In this document: one piece after another, positions 5,118 through 13,069 of the stretch | Layout: every line of letters begins with the position of its first letter | How positions within the stretch are numbered: position 1 is the first letter of the stretch | Assembly (NCBI GenBank): GCA_958415245.1 | Contig: CATYYP010000020.1 | Location: forward strand, 1 to 13,069 | Length of the DNA: 13,069 nt | Origin: Schaalia odontolytica | GTDB taxonomy: Bacteria; Actinomycetota; Actinomycetes; Actinomycetales; Actinomycetaceae | Direction of reading: 5' to 3' | Position numbers and translations under genes: made by a program | Notes under the pieces: model-generated | What the model was told of the DNA's origin: nothing | The model's database searches: none | What the model saw: only the letters and a program-made list of their open reading frames with translations

Positions 5118-7463
5118 TCACTCCTCGGAAGCGCCGTCCTCGCGCTCGTCGTCGCGGCGACGGCGGGTGCGGGTACGGGGGCGACGCTCGCGACGCTCGG
5201 AGCGGTCGCGGCGCTCACGGCGCTGCTCGGTCTGCTCGCCCTCGGCGGCCTCGAGCTCGCCGGCCTCGCCGTCGATGACGGCGTGCAGGCTCAGCTTGCC
5301 GCGGTCGCCGATCTCAGCGATCTCGACCTCGACCTGCTGGCCGACCTGCAGGACGTCGTCCACGGAGTCGATGCGCTTACCACCCACGAGGCGACGGACC
5401 TGCGAGATGTGCAGGAGGCCGTCCTTGCCGGGGGTCAGCGACACGAACGCGCCGAACGAAGTGGTCTTGACGACCGTGCCGACGAAGCGCTCGCCGACCT
5501 CGGGCATCTGCGGGTTCGCGATCTGGTTGACCATCGTGCGGGCGGCCTCGGCGGAGGCGCCGTCGGAGGAGGCGATGTAGACGGTGCCGTCGTCCTCGAT
5601 GGTGACGTCAGCGCCGGTCTCGTCCTGGATCTGGTTGATCATCTTGCCCTTGGGGCCGATGACCTCGCCGATCTTGTCGACGGGGACCTTGACGGTGATG
5701 ATGCGAGGAGCGTTGGGGCTCATCTCATCGGGGCCGTCAATCGCCTGGTTGATGAGGTCGAGGATCGCCAGGCGGGCATCGCGAGCCTGGGCCAGCGCGC
5801 CGCGCAGCACCTGGGAGTCGATGCCGTCGAGCTTGGTGTCCAGCTGCAGGGCCGTAATGAAGTCGCGGGTACCGGCAACCTTGAAGTCCATGTCGCCGAA
5901 GCCGTCCTCGGCGCCCAGGATGTCGGTCAGGGTGACGGCCTTGAACTGGCCATCGACCTCGCCGGTCATGAGACCCATCGCGATGCCCGCGACGGGGGCG
6001 CGCAGCGGCACGCCGGCCTGGAGGAGAGACAGGGTCGAGGCGCAGACGGAGCCCATCGACGAGGAGCCGTTGGAGCCCATGGTCTCGGAGACCTGACGGA
6101 TCGCGTAGGGGAAGTCCTCGCGCGAGGGCAGGACGGGAACCAGAGCCCGCTCGGCCAGGTCGCCGTGGCCGATCTCGCGGCGCTTCGGGGAGCCAACGCG
6201 GCCAACCTCGCCCGTGGAGAACGGAGCGAAGTTGTACTGGTGCATGTAACGCTTGGCGTTGACGGGCGACAGGTTGTCGATCTGCTGCTCCATGCGCAGC
6301 ATGGCCAGGGTGGTGACGCCCAGGATCTGGGTCTCGCCACGCTGGAACAGGGCGGAGCCGTGCACGCGGGGCAGGACCTCGACCTCGGCGGACAGAGAAC
6401 GGATCTGGCGCGGAGTACGGCCGTCCATGCGGATCTCTTCGCGCAGGGTGCGGTTACGGATCGTGGCCTTCTCGAGCGAGCGGAAGGCAGCCTTGAGGGC
6501 CTTCTCCGACTCGGGGAAGCGCTCGGCCAGAGCCTCGAGCATCTCTTCCTTGACAGCGTCAACGGCCTCGTCGCGGGCGAGCTTGCCCTCGGTCAGCAGG
6601 GCCTGAGCGACCTTCTCAGCCGCGTATTCCTCGACCGCCGCGTACTCTTCGTCGGTGTAGTCCAGGAACAGCGGGAACTCGGCGGTCTCCTTGGAGGCCT
6701 TCTCGGCCACCTTGAGCTGAGCCTCGCACAGGGCCTTGATGAAGGGCTTGGCGGCCTCGAGGCCGTCGGCCACGACATCCTCGGTGGGGACGGTTGCGCC
6801 AGCCTGAATGAGCTCCCACTCATTCTTGCCGCCGCCGGCCTCGACCATCATGATCGCGACGTCTTCGGAGCCGTCTTCCTTGGTGACGATGCGGCCCGCA
6901 ACAACGATGTTGAACACGGAACGCTCGAGCTCGCTCCAGCGCGGGAACGCGACCCACTGGCCGTCGATGAGCGCCAGGCGGGTGCCACCGATCGGGCCGG
7001 TGAAGGGCAGGCCGGCGATCTGGGTGGACATGGACGCGGCGTTGATCGCCAGAACATCGTAGGCGTCGTCCGGATCGATCGTCAGGACGGTCTCGACGAC
7101 CTGGACCTCGTTGCGCAGGCCCTTGACGAAGCCGGGGCGCAGCGGGCGGTCGATGAGGCGGGCGGCCAGGATAGCCTCGGTGCCCGCGCGGCCTTCGCGG
7201 CGGAAGAAGGAACCGGGGATGCGACCCGCGGCGTACTGACGCTCTTCAACGTCGACGGTCAGCGGGAAGAAGTCGAACTGGTCCTTGGGGTTCTTGCCCA
7301 CCGTGGTGGCGGACAGAACGGTGGTGGAATCGTCCAGGTAGGCCAGGGCGGAGCCGGCGGCCTGCTTGGCGAGACGGCCGGTTTCGAAGCGCACGGTGCG
7401 CTTGCCGAAACGGCCGTTATCGATAATCGCCTCTGCGGCGATGATGTCGGAGCCTTCCATCAT
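5118..7463 (-). CDS. pnp: Polyribonucleotide nucleotidyltransferase (PNPase)
   Basis: Phosphorolytic 3'-5' exoribonuclease that degrades mRNA and can run in reverse to add 3' tails; the Streptomyces homologue was also described as guanosine pentaphosphate synthetase I. The 781 residues contain a first RNase PH core (about 15-150), the all-helical linker (about 240-340) and the catalytic second RNase PH core. The second core has LFQRGETQ (372-379), [15 protein letters not shown] (463-477) and [10 protein letters not shown] (523-532) with catalytic Asp. The KH domain is at 586-648, with GPKG at 603-606. The S1 domain is at 656-728. A tail of about 40 residues follows, first Glu-rich, then Arg-rich (746-770), then acidic. 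ATG 7461-7463 is favoured over the adjacent ATG because AAGGAG sits 9 nt upstream (7473-7478). It lies downstream of rpsO, the classic arrangement, with terminators on both sides. Confidence 0.98.
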   Translation of the reverse strand: MMEGSDIIAAEAIIDNGRFGKRTVRFETGRLAKQAAGSALAYLDDSTTVLSATTVGKNPKDQFDFFPLTVDVEERQYAAGRIPGSFFRREGRAGTEAILAARLIDRPLRPGFVKGLRNEVQVVETVLTIDPDDAYDVLAINAASMSTQIAGLPFTGPIGGTRLALIDGQWVAFPRWSELERSVFNIVVAGRIVTKEDGSEDVAIMMVEAGGGKNEWELIQAGATVPTEDVVADGLEAAKPFIKALCEAQLKVAEKASKETAEFPLFLDYTDEEYAAVEEYAAEKVAQALLTEGKLARDEAVDAVKEEMLEALAERFPESEKALKAAFRSLEKATIRNRTLREEIRMDGRTPRQIRSLSAEVEVLPRVHGSALFQRGETQILGVTTLAMLRMEQQIDNLSPVNAKRYMHQYNFAPFSTGEVGRVGSPKRREIGHGDLAERALVPVLPSREDFPYAIRQVSETMGSNGSSSMGSVCASTLSLLQAGVPLRAPVAGIAMGLMTGEVDGQFKAVTLTDILGAEDGFGDMDFKVAGTRDFITALQLDTKLDGIDSQVLRGALAQARDARLAILDLINQAIDGPDEMSPNAPRIITVKVPVDKIGEVIGPKGKMINQIQDETGADVTIEDDGTVYIASSDGASAEAARTMVNQIANPQMPEVGERFVGTVVKTTSFGAFVSLTPGKDGLLHISQVRRLVGGKRIDSVDDVLQVGQQVEVEIAEIGDRGKLSLHAVIDGEAGELEAAEGEQTEQRRERRDRSERRERRPRTRTRRRRDDEREDGASEE

Positions 7464-7604
7464 GGGGCGTTTCTCCTTGGTTTGTTGGTGTCGCGCTCCA
7501 CTTCGGCCTTCGATCGAAGCCCACGGATAAACGCTCCGTAGGCCACTGTCGAAAACCGGCGGCTTTCGCGCGAGAAATAACGGTTTGCCCGAGGCGGGCG
7601 TGTG
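7464..7604 (-). promoter_or_regulatory. pnp 5' leader with hairpin and palindrome
   Basis: The 140 bp between the rpsO terminator and pnp contain an 8-bp hairpin with a 3-nt loop at 7550-7568 (minus-strand arms CGAAAGCC and GGTTTTCG, one G-U pair). A perfect 12-bp palindrome, CTTCGATCGAAG, lies at 7508-7519. PNPase autoregulates through leader hairpins cut by RNase III in E. coli; these elements are candidates for something similar. I find no convincing promoter hexamers in it. Confidence 0.35.
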
Positions 7605-7640
7605 AAAACCGGCCCGTCTCCGCTACGGGAGGCGGGCCGG
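7605..7640 (-). terminator. Intrinsic terminator of rpsO
   Basis: Minus-strand arms of 13 nt (7628-7640 and 7609-7621) pair with one C-A mismatch around a 6-nt loop, followed at once by TTTT (7605-7608). It starts 7 bp after the rpsO stop. A terminator between rpsO and pnp that lets some transcripts through is known in E. coli; the mismatch may weaken it here. Confidence 0.88.
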
Positions 7641-7647
7641 CCCAAAA

Positions 7648-7917
7648 TCAGCGGCGCAGGCCGAGACGCTCGATGAGCGAGCGGTAACGCTCGATGTCGA
7701 TGTCAGCCAGGTAACCCAGCAGGCGGCGACGACGGCCAACCAGCAGCAGCAGGCCACGACGGGAGTGGTGGTCGTGCGTGTGGGTCTTGAAGTGCTCGGT
7801 CAGATCCTTGATGCGGCGTGTCAGCAGCGCGATCTGCACCTCGGGGGAACCGGTGTCGCCCTCGTGGGTCGCGTACTCGGCGATGATCTGGTCCTTGACG
7901 TCCTTGCTCAGCGGCAC
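7648..7917 (-). CDS. rpsO: 30S ribosomal protein S15
   Basis: Primary binding protein of the 16S rRNA central domain, needed for platform assembly. The frame is open to an ATG at 7950, but the true start is the GTG at 7915-7917. AAAGGAG (7924-7930) lies 6 nt upstream of it, and the resulting 89 residues are exactly the canonical S15 length, beginning [15 protein letters not shown]. The family signature is intact: [17 protein letters not shown], then [20 protein letters not shown], then [11 protein letters not shown] at the end. Its leader carries two small hairpins, and its end carries a T4 terminator before pnp. GTG initiation might lower output relative to other ribosomal proteins, or take part in S15 feedback. 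Confidence 0.98.
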   Translation of the reverse strand: MPLSKDVKDQIIAEYATHEGDTGSPEVQIALLTRRIKDLTEHFKTHTHDHHSRRGLLLLVGRRRRLLGYLADIDIERYRSLIERLGLRR

Positions 7918-7923
7918 AGGCTT

Positions 7924-7930
7924 CTCCTTT
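7924..7930 (-). promoter_or_regulatory. rpsO: rpsO Shine-Dalgarno that fixes the GTG start
   Basis: AAAGGAG on the minus strand, 6 nt before GTG 7917. It falls inside the longer open frame, which shows that the ATG at 7950 is not the start. Confidence 0.9.
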
Positions 7931-7950
7931 GTGTTCGTTGCGCGGGGCAT

Positions 7951-8009
7951 CCGGGCTTTTCCCGGGTGCTGACAGTCCGCGGCCGGTATACGGCCTTTCT
8001 ACAGTAGCA
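7951..8009 (-). promoter_or_regulatory. rpsO promoter and structured leader
   Basis: On the minus strand TGCTACTGT (8001-8009) is an extended -10 box (TGn then TACTGT); the -35 region is poor. The predicted transcript then contains two hairpins: GGCCG/CGGCC around TATAC (7981-7995) and CCGGG/CCCGG around a 5-nt loop (7951-7965), ahead of the Shine-Dalgarno. S15 represses its own mRNA through differing leader structures in several phyla, so this is a plausible autoregulatory leader. From 8010 to 8157 I see no gene and no strong terminator for ribF. Confidence 0.4.
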
Positions 8010-8157
8010 CGCCACCGGCATTATCCCCACAATGAGCGACCAAGCTAACGATTCTGTCTTCTCACGAGGACTTCCCCCTCCCCCGATCTGCGATCCCCCG
8101 GCCTCGGGCTGGGTGGGCGCCTCCGTTAGCGCGGGTCCAGGCGACGAGGAGGGTGCC

Positions 8158-9147
8158 CTATCGGGCGGTGACGGAGTCCGGGTCGACGCGCCCGGCGACG
8201 CCGATGCCGAGGACGGATGCGGTCTGACGCAGGTCGTCGTCCATCTGGGTAAGCAGTTCGTCGAGGGAGTCGAAGGAGAGCATGGGGCGGATGCGCGACA
8301 CGAAGGTCACCGCGATACGTTCGCCGTACAGGTTGAGGTCCGAGCGGCCCAGGACGTGGGCTTCGACGGTGCGTTCGACGCCGTTGAACTGGGGGTTGGT
8401 GCCCACGGAGATGGCGGCAGGGAGGAACTCGGCGGACTGTGTGCCGGGCACGGCGCGCACGACCCAGCCGGCGTAGACACCGTCGGCGGGGATGACGCCT
8501 TCGACGTCCTCGGACAGGTTTGCTGTCGGGAAGCCGAGGGTGCGGCCGCGCTTGAAGCCGTGGCACACAGTGCCGCGGATGCGGTGAAGATGGCCGAGGA
8601 CGCGGGCGGCACCGGACACGTCACCGGCGGCGAGGAGCTCGCGCACCCACGAGGAGGACCAGCGGCGCCCCTCGGGGGCCTCGATGTCGGTGACCGTGAT
8701 GACGTTAAACCCGTAGCGGCGCCCGAGCTCACGCAGCGTGTCGATGGTGCCCGCGTTGCCGCGTCCGAAACGGAAGTCTTCGCCGACGACGACTTCGCGC
8801 GCACCGCAGCGCTCGACCAGGTACTCGTAAACGAACTCTTCGGCTTCGAGGCTGTACACGCTCGCGTCGTAGTGGGCGACGAGCGTGGCGTCCAGTCCAG
8901 CGGCGGCCATCGCGTCGAGGCGGTCACGCAGCGGGGAGATCAGCTGGAGGCCCACCTCGGGCTTGTGGACCTGGATCGGGTGCGGGTCGAAGGTGATGGC
9001 CACGGCGTCGACGCCGAGCTTGTGGGCGCGCTCGATGCATGTGGAGATGACCTTCTTGTGTCCATTGTGCATGCCATCGAAGTTGCCGATGGTGACGACG
9101 CTAGCCTCGTTGCCGGGAATGTCAGAGAGTGAATACCAAACGTTCAT
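8158..9147 (-). CDS. ribF: Bifunctional riboflavin kinase / FAD synthetase
   Basis: Makes FMN from riboflavin and then FAD from FMN, both with ATP. The N-terminal FAD synthetase domain shows VTIGNFDGMHNGHKKVI (18-34), a nucleotidyltransferase HxGH-type motif, with FDPHP (53-57) and the SSSWVRELL region (164-172). The C-terminal flavokinase begins near 189 (RIRGTVCHGFKRGRTLGFPTAN), with the TLGFPTAN ATP/Mg loop at 203-210. It continues with ADGVYAGW, VGTNPQFNG and VEAHVLG (catalytic-type Glu262), and ends at residue 329. The frame is open to 9312, but those extra residues lie inside truB and are not RibF-like; ATG 9145-9147 gives the normal N-terminus. Its Shine-Dalgarno is weak (AAAGAG), and the gene begins 10 bp after the truB stop, so coupling is likely. 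The rbfA-truB-ribF order is standard. Confidence 0.97.
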   Translation of the reverse strand: MNVWYSLSDIPGNEASVVTIGNFDGMHNGHKKVISTCIERAHKLGVDAVAITFDPHPIQVHKPEVGLQLISPLRDRLDAMAAAGLDATLVAHYDASVYSLEAEEFVYEYLVERCGAREVVVGEDFRFGRGNAGTIDTLRELGRRYGFNVITVTDIEAPEGRRWSSSWVRELLAAGDVSGAARVLGHLHRIRGTVCHGFKRGRTLGFPTANLSEDVEGVIPADGVYAGWVVRAVPGTQSAEFLPAAISVGTNPQFNGVERTVEAHVLGRSDLNLYGERIAVTFVSRIRPMLSFDSLDELLTQMDDDLRQTASVLGIGVAGRVDPDSVTAR

Positions 9148-9157
9148 GAGTCTCTTT

Positions 9158-10210
9158 CTAGAAAACCAGGACGGTGCGCAGGCGAGCCGCGTCGATGCGA
9201 AGCAGGCCCAGGACGGTGCCGTCGGGCGCGACGGCGGCGATCGGCGCGACCTCCTCCTCGGGGGCGTTGTCCGGTCGGTAGCCGACTTCTGCAGCCCACT
9301 GCGCCAACTCACCGCGAGAACGCCTCGGGGCCTGGCCGTGGGCGAACGCTCCGGCCTCGGCCTCGGTCATGAGCAGGGAGGGGAACATGGTGCGCGCAGC
9401 ATCCCCAAGTGGGACGAGGGGCAGGACCGGTTCCGCGTCCGGCTCCCCTTCCGGGCTGGTTGCCTCGACGGCGGCACTCAGTTCCTCGAGCGTCATCGCC
9501 GTCTCCAGGGGAACGTCGCCCACGCGCGTGCGGCGCAGCGCGGTCAGGTGGGCACCCACGCCGAGCGCCTCACCGGCGTCGCGCGCGAGGGCGCGCACAT
9601 AGGTGCCCGAGGAGCACTCGACGACGACATCAACATCGACCACGCGAACGGGGCCGGAGGGAACCTGTTCGTCGGGCGCATTGTCCGCGTCGGATTCCTC
9701 CAGCACGCACTCGACGGGGCGCGGGGGCGCGAGGAGCTCCAGGCGCGAAATGTGCACCGGACGCGCCGCCAGCTCGACGTCTTCACCGGCGCGGGCGAGC
9801 GCGTAGGCGCGCTTGCCGTTCACCTTGATTGCCGAGACGGTCGAGGGCACCTGCATGATGTCCCCGCGCAGCGGCGCGAGCGCAGCCTCGAGCTGCTCCT
9901 CACTCAGCGAGGCGCAGCCAACGGCTGCGGTCGCGACGCCCTCAGCGTCGTCCGTGTTGGTGGCGACGCCGAAGCGGATCGTCGCCCGATATTCCTTCGA
10001 GTGGCCGCTCACCCAGGTGAGCAGCTTCGTCGCCTTGCCAATGCCGATGACAAGGACTCCCGTGGCCATCGGGTCCAGGGTGCCGCCGTGCCCCACCTTG
10101 CGAGTGTGGGCCAGGCGTCGCACGCGCGAGACCACGTCGTGGCTGGTAAGCCCCTGCGGCTTGTCGATAACAAGCAGGCCGGGACGCGGATTATCGGGGC
10201 GACGAGCCAT
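9158..10210 (-). CDS. truB: tRNA pseudouridine-55 synthase
   Basis: Converts U55 in the T-loop of tRNAs to pseudouridine and also acts as a tRNA chaperone. In 350-residue numbering LLVIDKPQGLTSHDVV is near the start. KVGHGGTLDPMATGVL (38-53) holds catalytic Asp46 in the TLD motif. Further conserved parts are KEYRATIRFG, then QVPSTVSAIKVNGKRAYALAR, then ECSSGTYVRALARD. The C-terminal part from about 255 fits the actinobacterial TruB C-terminal domain, ending VLGLLRIDAARLRTVLVF. Between two conserved strands near 180-200 there is an acidic insertion (EESDADNAPDEQVPSGP), and another acid-rich linker near 250, explaining the length above the usual 300 or so. I choose ATG 10208-10210; a TTG at 10225 would overlap rbfA. 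No clear Shine-Dalgarno is present, and it starts 5 bp after rbfA, implying coupling. Confidence 0.97.
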   Translation of the reverse strand: MARRPDNPRPGLLVIDKPQGLTSHDVVSRVRRLAHTRKVGHGGTLDPMATGVLVIGIGKATKLLTWVSGHSKEYRATIRFGVATNTDDAEGVATAAVGCASLSEEQLEAALAPLRGDIMQVPSTVSAIKVNGKRAYALARAGEDVELAARPVHISRLELLAPPRPVECVLEESDADNAPDEQVPSGPVRVVDVDVVVECSSGTYVRALARDAGEALGVGAHLTALRRTRVGDVPLETAMTLEELSAAVEATSPEGEPDAEPVLPLVPLGDAARTMFPSLLMTEAEAGAFAHGQAPRRSRGELAQWAAEVGYRPDNAPEEEVAPIAAVAPDGTVLGLLRIDAARLRTVLVF

Positions 10211-10215
10211 GACGG

Positions 10216-10668
10216 TCAGGCCCAATCCTTCGCGTCGGCCTCGTCCTCTTCGTCGTCGCGACGGTAGGGGTCGGCGTCGCCGGCGTAGGTAGCACCCGCA
10301 GACGCCGCGGCAATGGCCTCGTCCTTCGCCTTGGCCTTTGCCAGGGCGTCCTCGAGCGCGGCGGCGCTCTCGGGCAGGGCGTCGAGGATGAACTCCAGGG
10401 TCGGGGTCAGGCGCAGGCCCAAGGCCTTGCCCACGCGGGAGCGGAAAAGACCCTGCGCGGACGCGAACGCGCGCGCTGCCTTCTCACGCTGCTCATCGTC
10501 GCCAAGCACCGTGTAGAAGATGGATGCGTGCTGCAGGTCGCCCGTCACGCGCACGTCCGTGATGGTCACGAGCTCCAGGCGGGGATCCTTCACCTGGCGT
10601 CCGATCATCGACGCAACGGTCTGCAGGATTCGCTCCTGCACCTTTCGAACGCGAGCTTCGTCAGCCAT
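10216..10668 (-). CDS. rbfA: 30S ribosome-binding factor A
   Basis: Late-stage 30S maturation and cold-adaptation factor that binds near the 5' helix of 16S rRNA. The 150 residues carry the single type II KH-like fold. It opens ARVRKVQERILQTVASMI and continues KDPRLELVTITDVRVTGDLQHASIFYTVLG, then GLFRSRVGKALGLRLTPTLEFILD, matching the family in order and spacing. After about 105 comes an Ala/Lys-rich helix and a very acidic tail (RRDDEEDEADAKDWA), a feature common in actinobacterial RbfA. ATG 10666-10668 has an ideal AAAGGAGG 5 nt upstream (10674-10681). It heads the rbfA-truB-ribF group, 98 bp after infB, with a terminator-like hairpin between. Confidence 0.97.
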   Translation of the reverse strand: MADEARVRKVQERILQTVASMIGRQVKDPRLELVTITDVRVTGDLQHASIFYTVLGDDEQREKAARAFASAQGLFRSRVGKALGLRLTPTLEFILDALPESAAALEDALAKAKAKDEAIAAASAGATYAGDADPYRRDDEEDEADAKDWA

Positions 10669-10670
10669 CG

Positions 10671-10687
10671 CGCCCTCCTTTCGGGCG
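10671..10687 (-). promoter_or_regulatory. rbfA: rbfA ribosome binding site inside a small hairpin
   Basis: On the minus strand CGCCC and GGGCG form a 5-bp GC stem around GAAAGGA, so the AAAGGAGG Shine-Dalgarno (10674-10681) is partly in the loop and partly in the stem. RbfA is cold-linked, so a temperature-sensitive fold is conceivable, but the hairpin is short. Confidence 0.3.
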
Positions 10688-10720
10688 GTATGCCCTAGTC
10701 AAAACACTTGGTGAGAGAAG

Positions 10721-10750
10721 ATCGGGGTCCGAGCGTGCCCGGACCCCGAT
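10721..10750 (-). terminator. Hairpin terminator between infB and rbfA
   Basis: A perfect 11-bp stem (ATCGGGGTCCG at 10721-10731, CGGACCCCGAT at 10740-10750) with an 8-nt loop lies 16 bp after the infB stop. It is followed on the minus strand by the pyrimidine run CTTCTCTC rather than pure T, so termination may be partial. No convincing promoter is visible in the 30 bp or so between it and the rbfA Shine-Dalgarno. Confidence 0.75.
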
Positions 10751-10766
10751 ACTTCAAGCCATGCGA

Positions 10767-13069
10767 TCAGTCACGAGCCTTCTCGCGCATCTCCCAAGTC
10801 TCAATGATGTCGCCTTCGGCGATGTCCTTGTGACCCAGCGTGATACCGCACTCGTAGCCCTCGCGGACCTCGGTAACGTCGTCCTTCTCGCGACGCAGGG
10901 ACGCGATCTCGAGGTTCTCGGCGACAACCACACCGTCGCGCACCAGGCGAGCCTTGGTGCCGCGCTTGATCGTGCCGGAGCGGACGATCGAACCGGCGAT
11001 GTTGCCGAACTTGCCGGAGCGGAAGACCTGACGGATCTCCGCGGTACCCAGCTGGACCTCCTCGTAGATCGGCTTGAGCATGCCCTTGAGGGCAGCCTCA
11101 ATGTCGTCGATCGCAGAGTAGATGACGTTGTAGTACTTGATCTCGACGCCCTCGGCATCCGCCATCTCGGCCACACGCTCGGCGGGACGGACGTTGAAGC
11201 CGATGATGACCGCGTTGTCGACGGTCGCCAGGTTGACGTCGTTCTGCGTGATCGCACCGACGCCGCGGTGGATGATACGCAGCGCGACCTCGTCGCCCAC
11301 GTCGATGCGCAGCAGCGAGTCTTCCAGGGCCTCGACGGCACCGGACACGTCGCCCTTGATGACCAGGTTGAGGGTGTCGACCTCGCCCTCGGCCAGGACC
11401 TTATCGAAGTCCTCCAGGGAGACGCGCTTGCGGCGCTTGGCCAGCAGGGCCTGACGCTCGGCGGCCTCACGCTTGTCGGCGATCTGGCGGGCCGTGCGGT
11501 CATCCGACGCGACCAGGAAGGAGTCGCCGGCGCGCGGGACGGACGTGAGACCGAGGACCGCAACGGGCGTCGACGGGCCGGCCTCGGAGACGTCGTTACC
11601 GGCGTCGTCGAACATGGCGCGCACGCGACCGTAGGACGAGCCGACCACGAGGGAGTCGCCCACGTGGAGCGTGCCTCGCTGGACGAGCATGGTCGCGACG
11701 GCGCCGCGGCCCTTGTCCAGGTTCGCTTCGATGGCGACGCCGCGCGCGTCGGTATTCGGGTTGGCCTCGAGGGTCAGCGCCGCGTCAGCGGTCAGCAGGA
11801 CGGCCTCGAGCAGCTCGCGGATGCCCTTGCGCTGCTTGGCGGAGATGTTCACGAACATGACGTCGCCGCCGTACTCTTCCGCGACCAGGCCGTACTCGGT
11901 GAGCTGGGAGCGGATCTTCTCCGGGTTCGCCGTGTCCTTATCGACCTTGTTCACCGCGACGACGATCGGAACGCCGGCGGCCTGCGCGTGGTTAATAGCC
12001 TCAACCGTCTGGGGCATGACGCCGTCATCGGCAGCGACCACGAGGATCGCGATGTCGGTGACCTGAGCGCCACGGGCACGCATGGCCGTGAAGGCCTCGT
12101 GACCGGGGGTATCGATGAAGGTGATCGGGCGGGCAGTGCCGTCCTCAGCCTTGACCGTGACCTGGTAAGCGCCGATGTGCTGGGTGATGCCGCCGTGCTC
12201 GGTGTCGACGACGTCGGTGTGACGGATCGCGTCGAGCAGTTTGGTCTTACCGTGGTCGACGTGACCCATGACGGTGACGACCGGCGGACGGGGCACCATG
12301 TTCTCGGCGTCATCGAGCTCTTCGGCCTCGAGGTCGATGTCGAAGGACTCGAGCAGCTCGCGGTCCTCGTCCTCGGGGGAGACGACCTTGACGTCGTAGC
12401 CGAGCTCCGCGCCCAGGGCCTCGAAGGTGTCCTGGTCGAGGGACTGCGTGGCGGTCGCCATCTCGCCCAGGGCGAAGAGGACCGTCACGAGTGCTGCGGG
12501 ATTGACATCAATCTTCTCGGCGAGGTCAGCAAGGGATGCGCCCTGGCGGATGCGGATCTGCGCGCCGTTGCCGCGCGGGATCGACACGCCGCCGATGACG
12601 GGTGCGTTCTGCTGCTCGTACTCTTGACGCTTCGCGCGCTTCGACTTGCGTCCGCGCTGCGAGCGGCCACCTCCGCGGCCGAATGCGCCCGGCGTGGATC
12701 CACGACCGCCGCGACCACCGCCGCGGGGACCGCCGAAGCCGCCACCGTTGTTCTGAGGACCGCCGGCGCCTGCACCTGCACCTGCACCGCCGGGACGTGC
12801 GCCGCCGCGACCGCGTCCACCGCGGCCGGTACGCTCACCGCCGCCGTTACCGGAGGCAGCGTTACGTGCGAAGTTCGCCTGGCCGGGCATCATGCCCGGG
12901 TTCGGACGGTTGCCGCCGGGACGCGGGGCACCGGGACGCGGACCACCGTTACCGGAGGCACCCTGACGCGAGGCGCCGGGACGAGGGCCACCGTTGCCGG
13001 AGCCGCCGGGACGCGGGGCGCCGGGACGAGGGCCGCCGGAGCCGCCGGGGCGAGGCATGCCCTGCGAGG
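10767..13069 (-). CDS. infB: Translation initiation factor IF2, 5' part outside window
   Basis: GTPase that brings initiator fMet-tRNA to the 30S subunit and promotes 50S joining. At least 767 codons are visible and the frame continues past the right edge; the ATG at 13058 is internal, since IF2 of this type has about 900 or more residues. Counting from that Met, residues 1-150 are a Gly/Pro/Arg-rich disordered linker. The IF2 N-type helical domain is at about 165-225. The GTPase domain follows with G1 GHVDHGKT (265-272), G3 DTPGH (316-320), G4 NKVD (370-373) and G5 SAK (406-408). Domains II, III and C2 follow, with [21 protein letters not shown] near the end. Lys after GKT is usual variation in Actinomycetota. 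Stop at 10767-10769. Confidence 0.98.
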   Translation of the reverse strand, partial: SQGMPRPGGSGGPRPGAPRPGGSGNGGPRPGASRQGASGNGGPRPGAPRPGGNRPNPGMMPGQANFARNAASGNGGGERTGRGGRGRGGARPGGAGAGAGAGGPQNNGGGFGGPRGGGRGGRGSTPGAFGRGGGRSQRGRKSKRAKRQEYEQQNAPVIGGVSIPRGNGAQIRIRQGASLADLAEKIDVNPAALVTVLFALGEMATATQSLDQDTFEALGAELGYDVKVVSPEDEDRELLESFDIDLEAEELDDAENMVPRPPVVTVMGHVDHGKTKLLDAIRHTDVVDTEHGGITQHIGAYQVTVKAEDGTARPITFIDTPGHEAFTAMRARGAQVTDIAILVVAADDGVMPQTVEAINHAQAAGVPIVVAVNKVDKDTANPEKIRSQLTEYGLVAEEYGGDVMFVNISAKQRKGIRELLEAVLLTADAALTLEANPNTDARGVAIEANLDKGRGAVATMLVQRGTLHVGDSLVVGSSYGRVRAMFDDAGNDVSEAGPSTPVAVLGLTSVPRAGDSFLVASDDRTARQIADKREAAERQALLAKRRKRVSLEDFDKVLAEGEVDTLNLVIKGDVSGAVEALEDSLLRIDVGDEVALRIIHRGVGAITQNDVNLATVDNAVIIGFNVRPAERVAEMADAEGVEIKYYNVIYSAIDDIEAALKGMLKPIYEEVQLGTAEIRQVFRSGKFGNIAGSIVRSGTIKRGTKARLVRDGVVVAENLEIASLRREKDDVTEVREGYECGITLGHKDIAEGDIIETWEMREKARD
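12903..13037 (-). repeat. Three tandem 45-bp repeats in the infB linker
   Basis: The protein reads [45 protein letters not shown]: three adjacent 15-residue units, each 45 bp. A further partial unit (PRPGGS) lies just upstream at 13041-13058. Repeats in frame would let copy number change without breaking IF2. Confidence 0.85.

Noticed and set aside
5283..7541. 752-codon open frame on the plus strand opposite pnp
   Set aside because: It is the mirror of the strongly conserved pnp gene. High GC leaves few stops in the antisense frame, and the translation is Asp/Gly/Leu/Val-rich with no recognisable domain.
8043..8129. GCTAACG and CGTTAGC inverted pair between rpsO and ribF
   Set aside because: Only 7 bp and 73 bp apart; such pairs are expected by chance and nothing nearby suggests a mobile element end.
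9148..9312. 55-codon N-terminal extension of RibF
   Set aside because: It overlaps the truB coding region, is Ser/Arg/Pro-rich and unlike RibF; the ATG at 9147 gives the normal family start.
8885..10267. Long plus-strand frames opposite ribF and truB
   Set aside because: They are antisense shadows of conserved enzymes in GC-rich DNA.
1..13069. CRISPR array, tRNA, rRNA, insertion sequence or defence cassette
   Set aside because: No regularly spaced repeats, cloverleaf sequence, transposase or nuclease-type gene is seen. The window is mostly a conserved housekeeping cluster.

Overview
The window comes from a high-GC Gram-positive chromosome. Every gene lies on the minus strand, so transcription runs from the right end (13069) toward the left. 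Gene order, protein sequences and base composition fit Actinomycetota. The sequence style suggests Actinomycetaceae such as Schaalia or Actinomyces, but that rank is inference, not a database result.

Right part (10767-13069): the C-terminal three quarters or so of infB (translation initiation factor IF2), with its 5' end cut by the window. Its low-complexity Gly/Pro/Arg region holds three tandem 45-bp repeats. A perfect 11-bp hairpin follows infB. Then comes a tight ribosome and RNA maturation cluster: rbfA (10216-10668), truB (9158-10210) and ribF (8158-9147), separated by 5 and 10 bp.

Middle (5046-8157): rpsO starts from a GTG behind a strong Shine-Dalgarno sequence and a leader with two small hairpins. 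It ends in an intrinsic terminator. A leader of about 140 bp precedes pnp (PNPase), which ends in a very strong hairpin plus T5 terminator. Separate rpsO and pnp terminators suggest each can be controlled independently.

Left-middle (1262-4983): an M16 zinc peptidase, dapB, a GNAT acetyltransferase and dapA. The dap genes catalyse the first two committed steps from aspartate semialdehyde to diaminopimelate and lysine. The peptidase next to pnp and upstream of dapB is a familiar Gram-positive arrangement. The GNAT gene overlaps the dapB stop by a GTGA junction and sits between the two dap genes.

Left end (1-1223): after a GC-rich hairpin behind dapA, a short AT-richer region has a recognisable promoter (TTGACG, 17 bp, TTAATA), a palindrome over the -35 box and a partial DtxR/IdeR-like half-site just downstream of the -10 box. 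It drives two poorly characterised membrane proteins: a four-helix DUF4418-type protein with two Cys/His/Met-rich loops, and a membrane-anchored DUF6273-type protein truncated by the window edge. This is the only part that is not routine housekeeping. I see no mobile element, CRISPR array, tRNA or rRNA. No stretch over 300 bases lacks a gene; the longest is the roughly 240 bp between rpsO and ribF.
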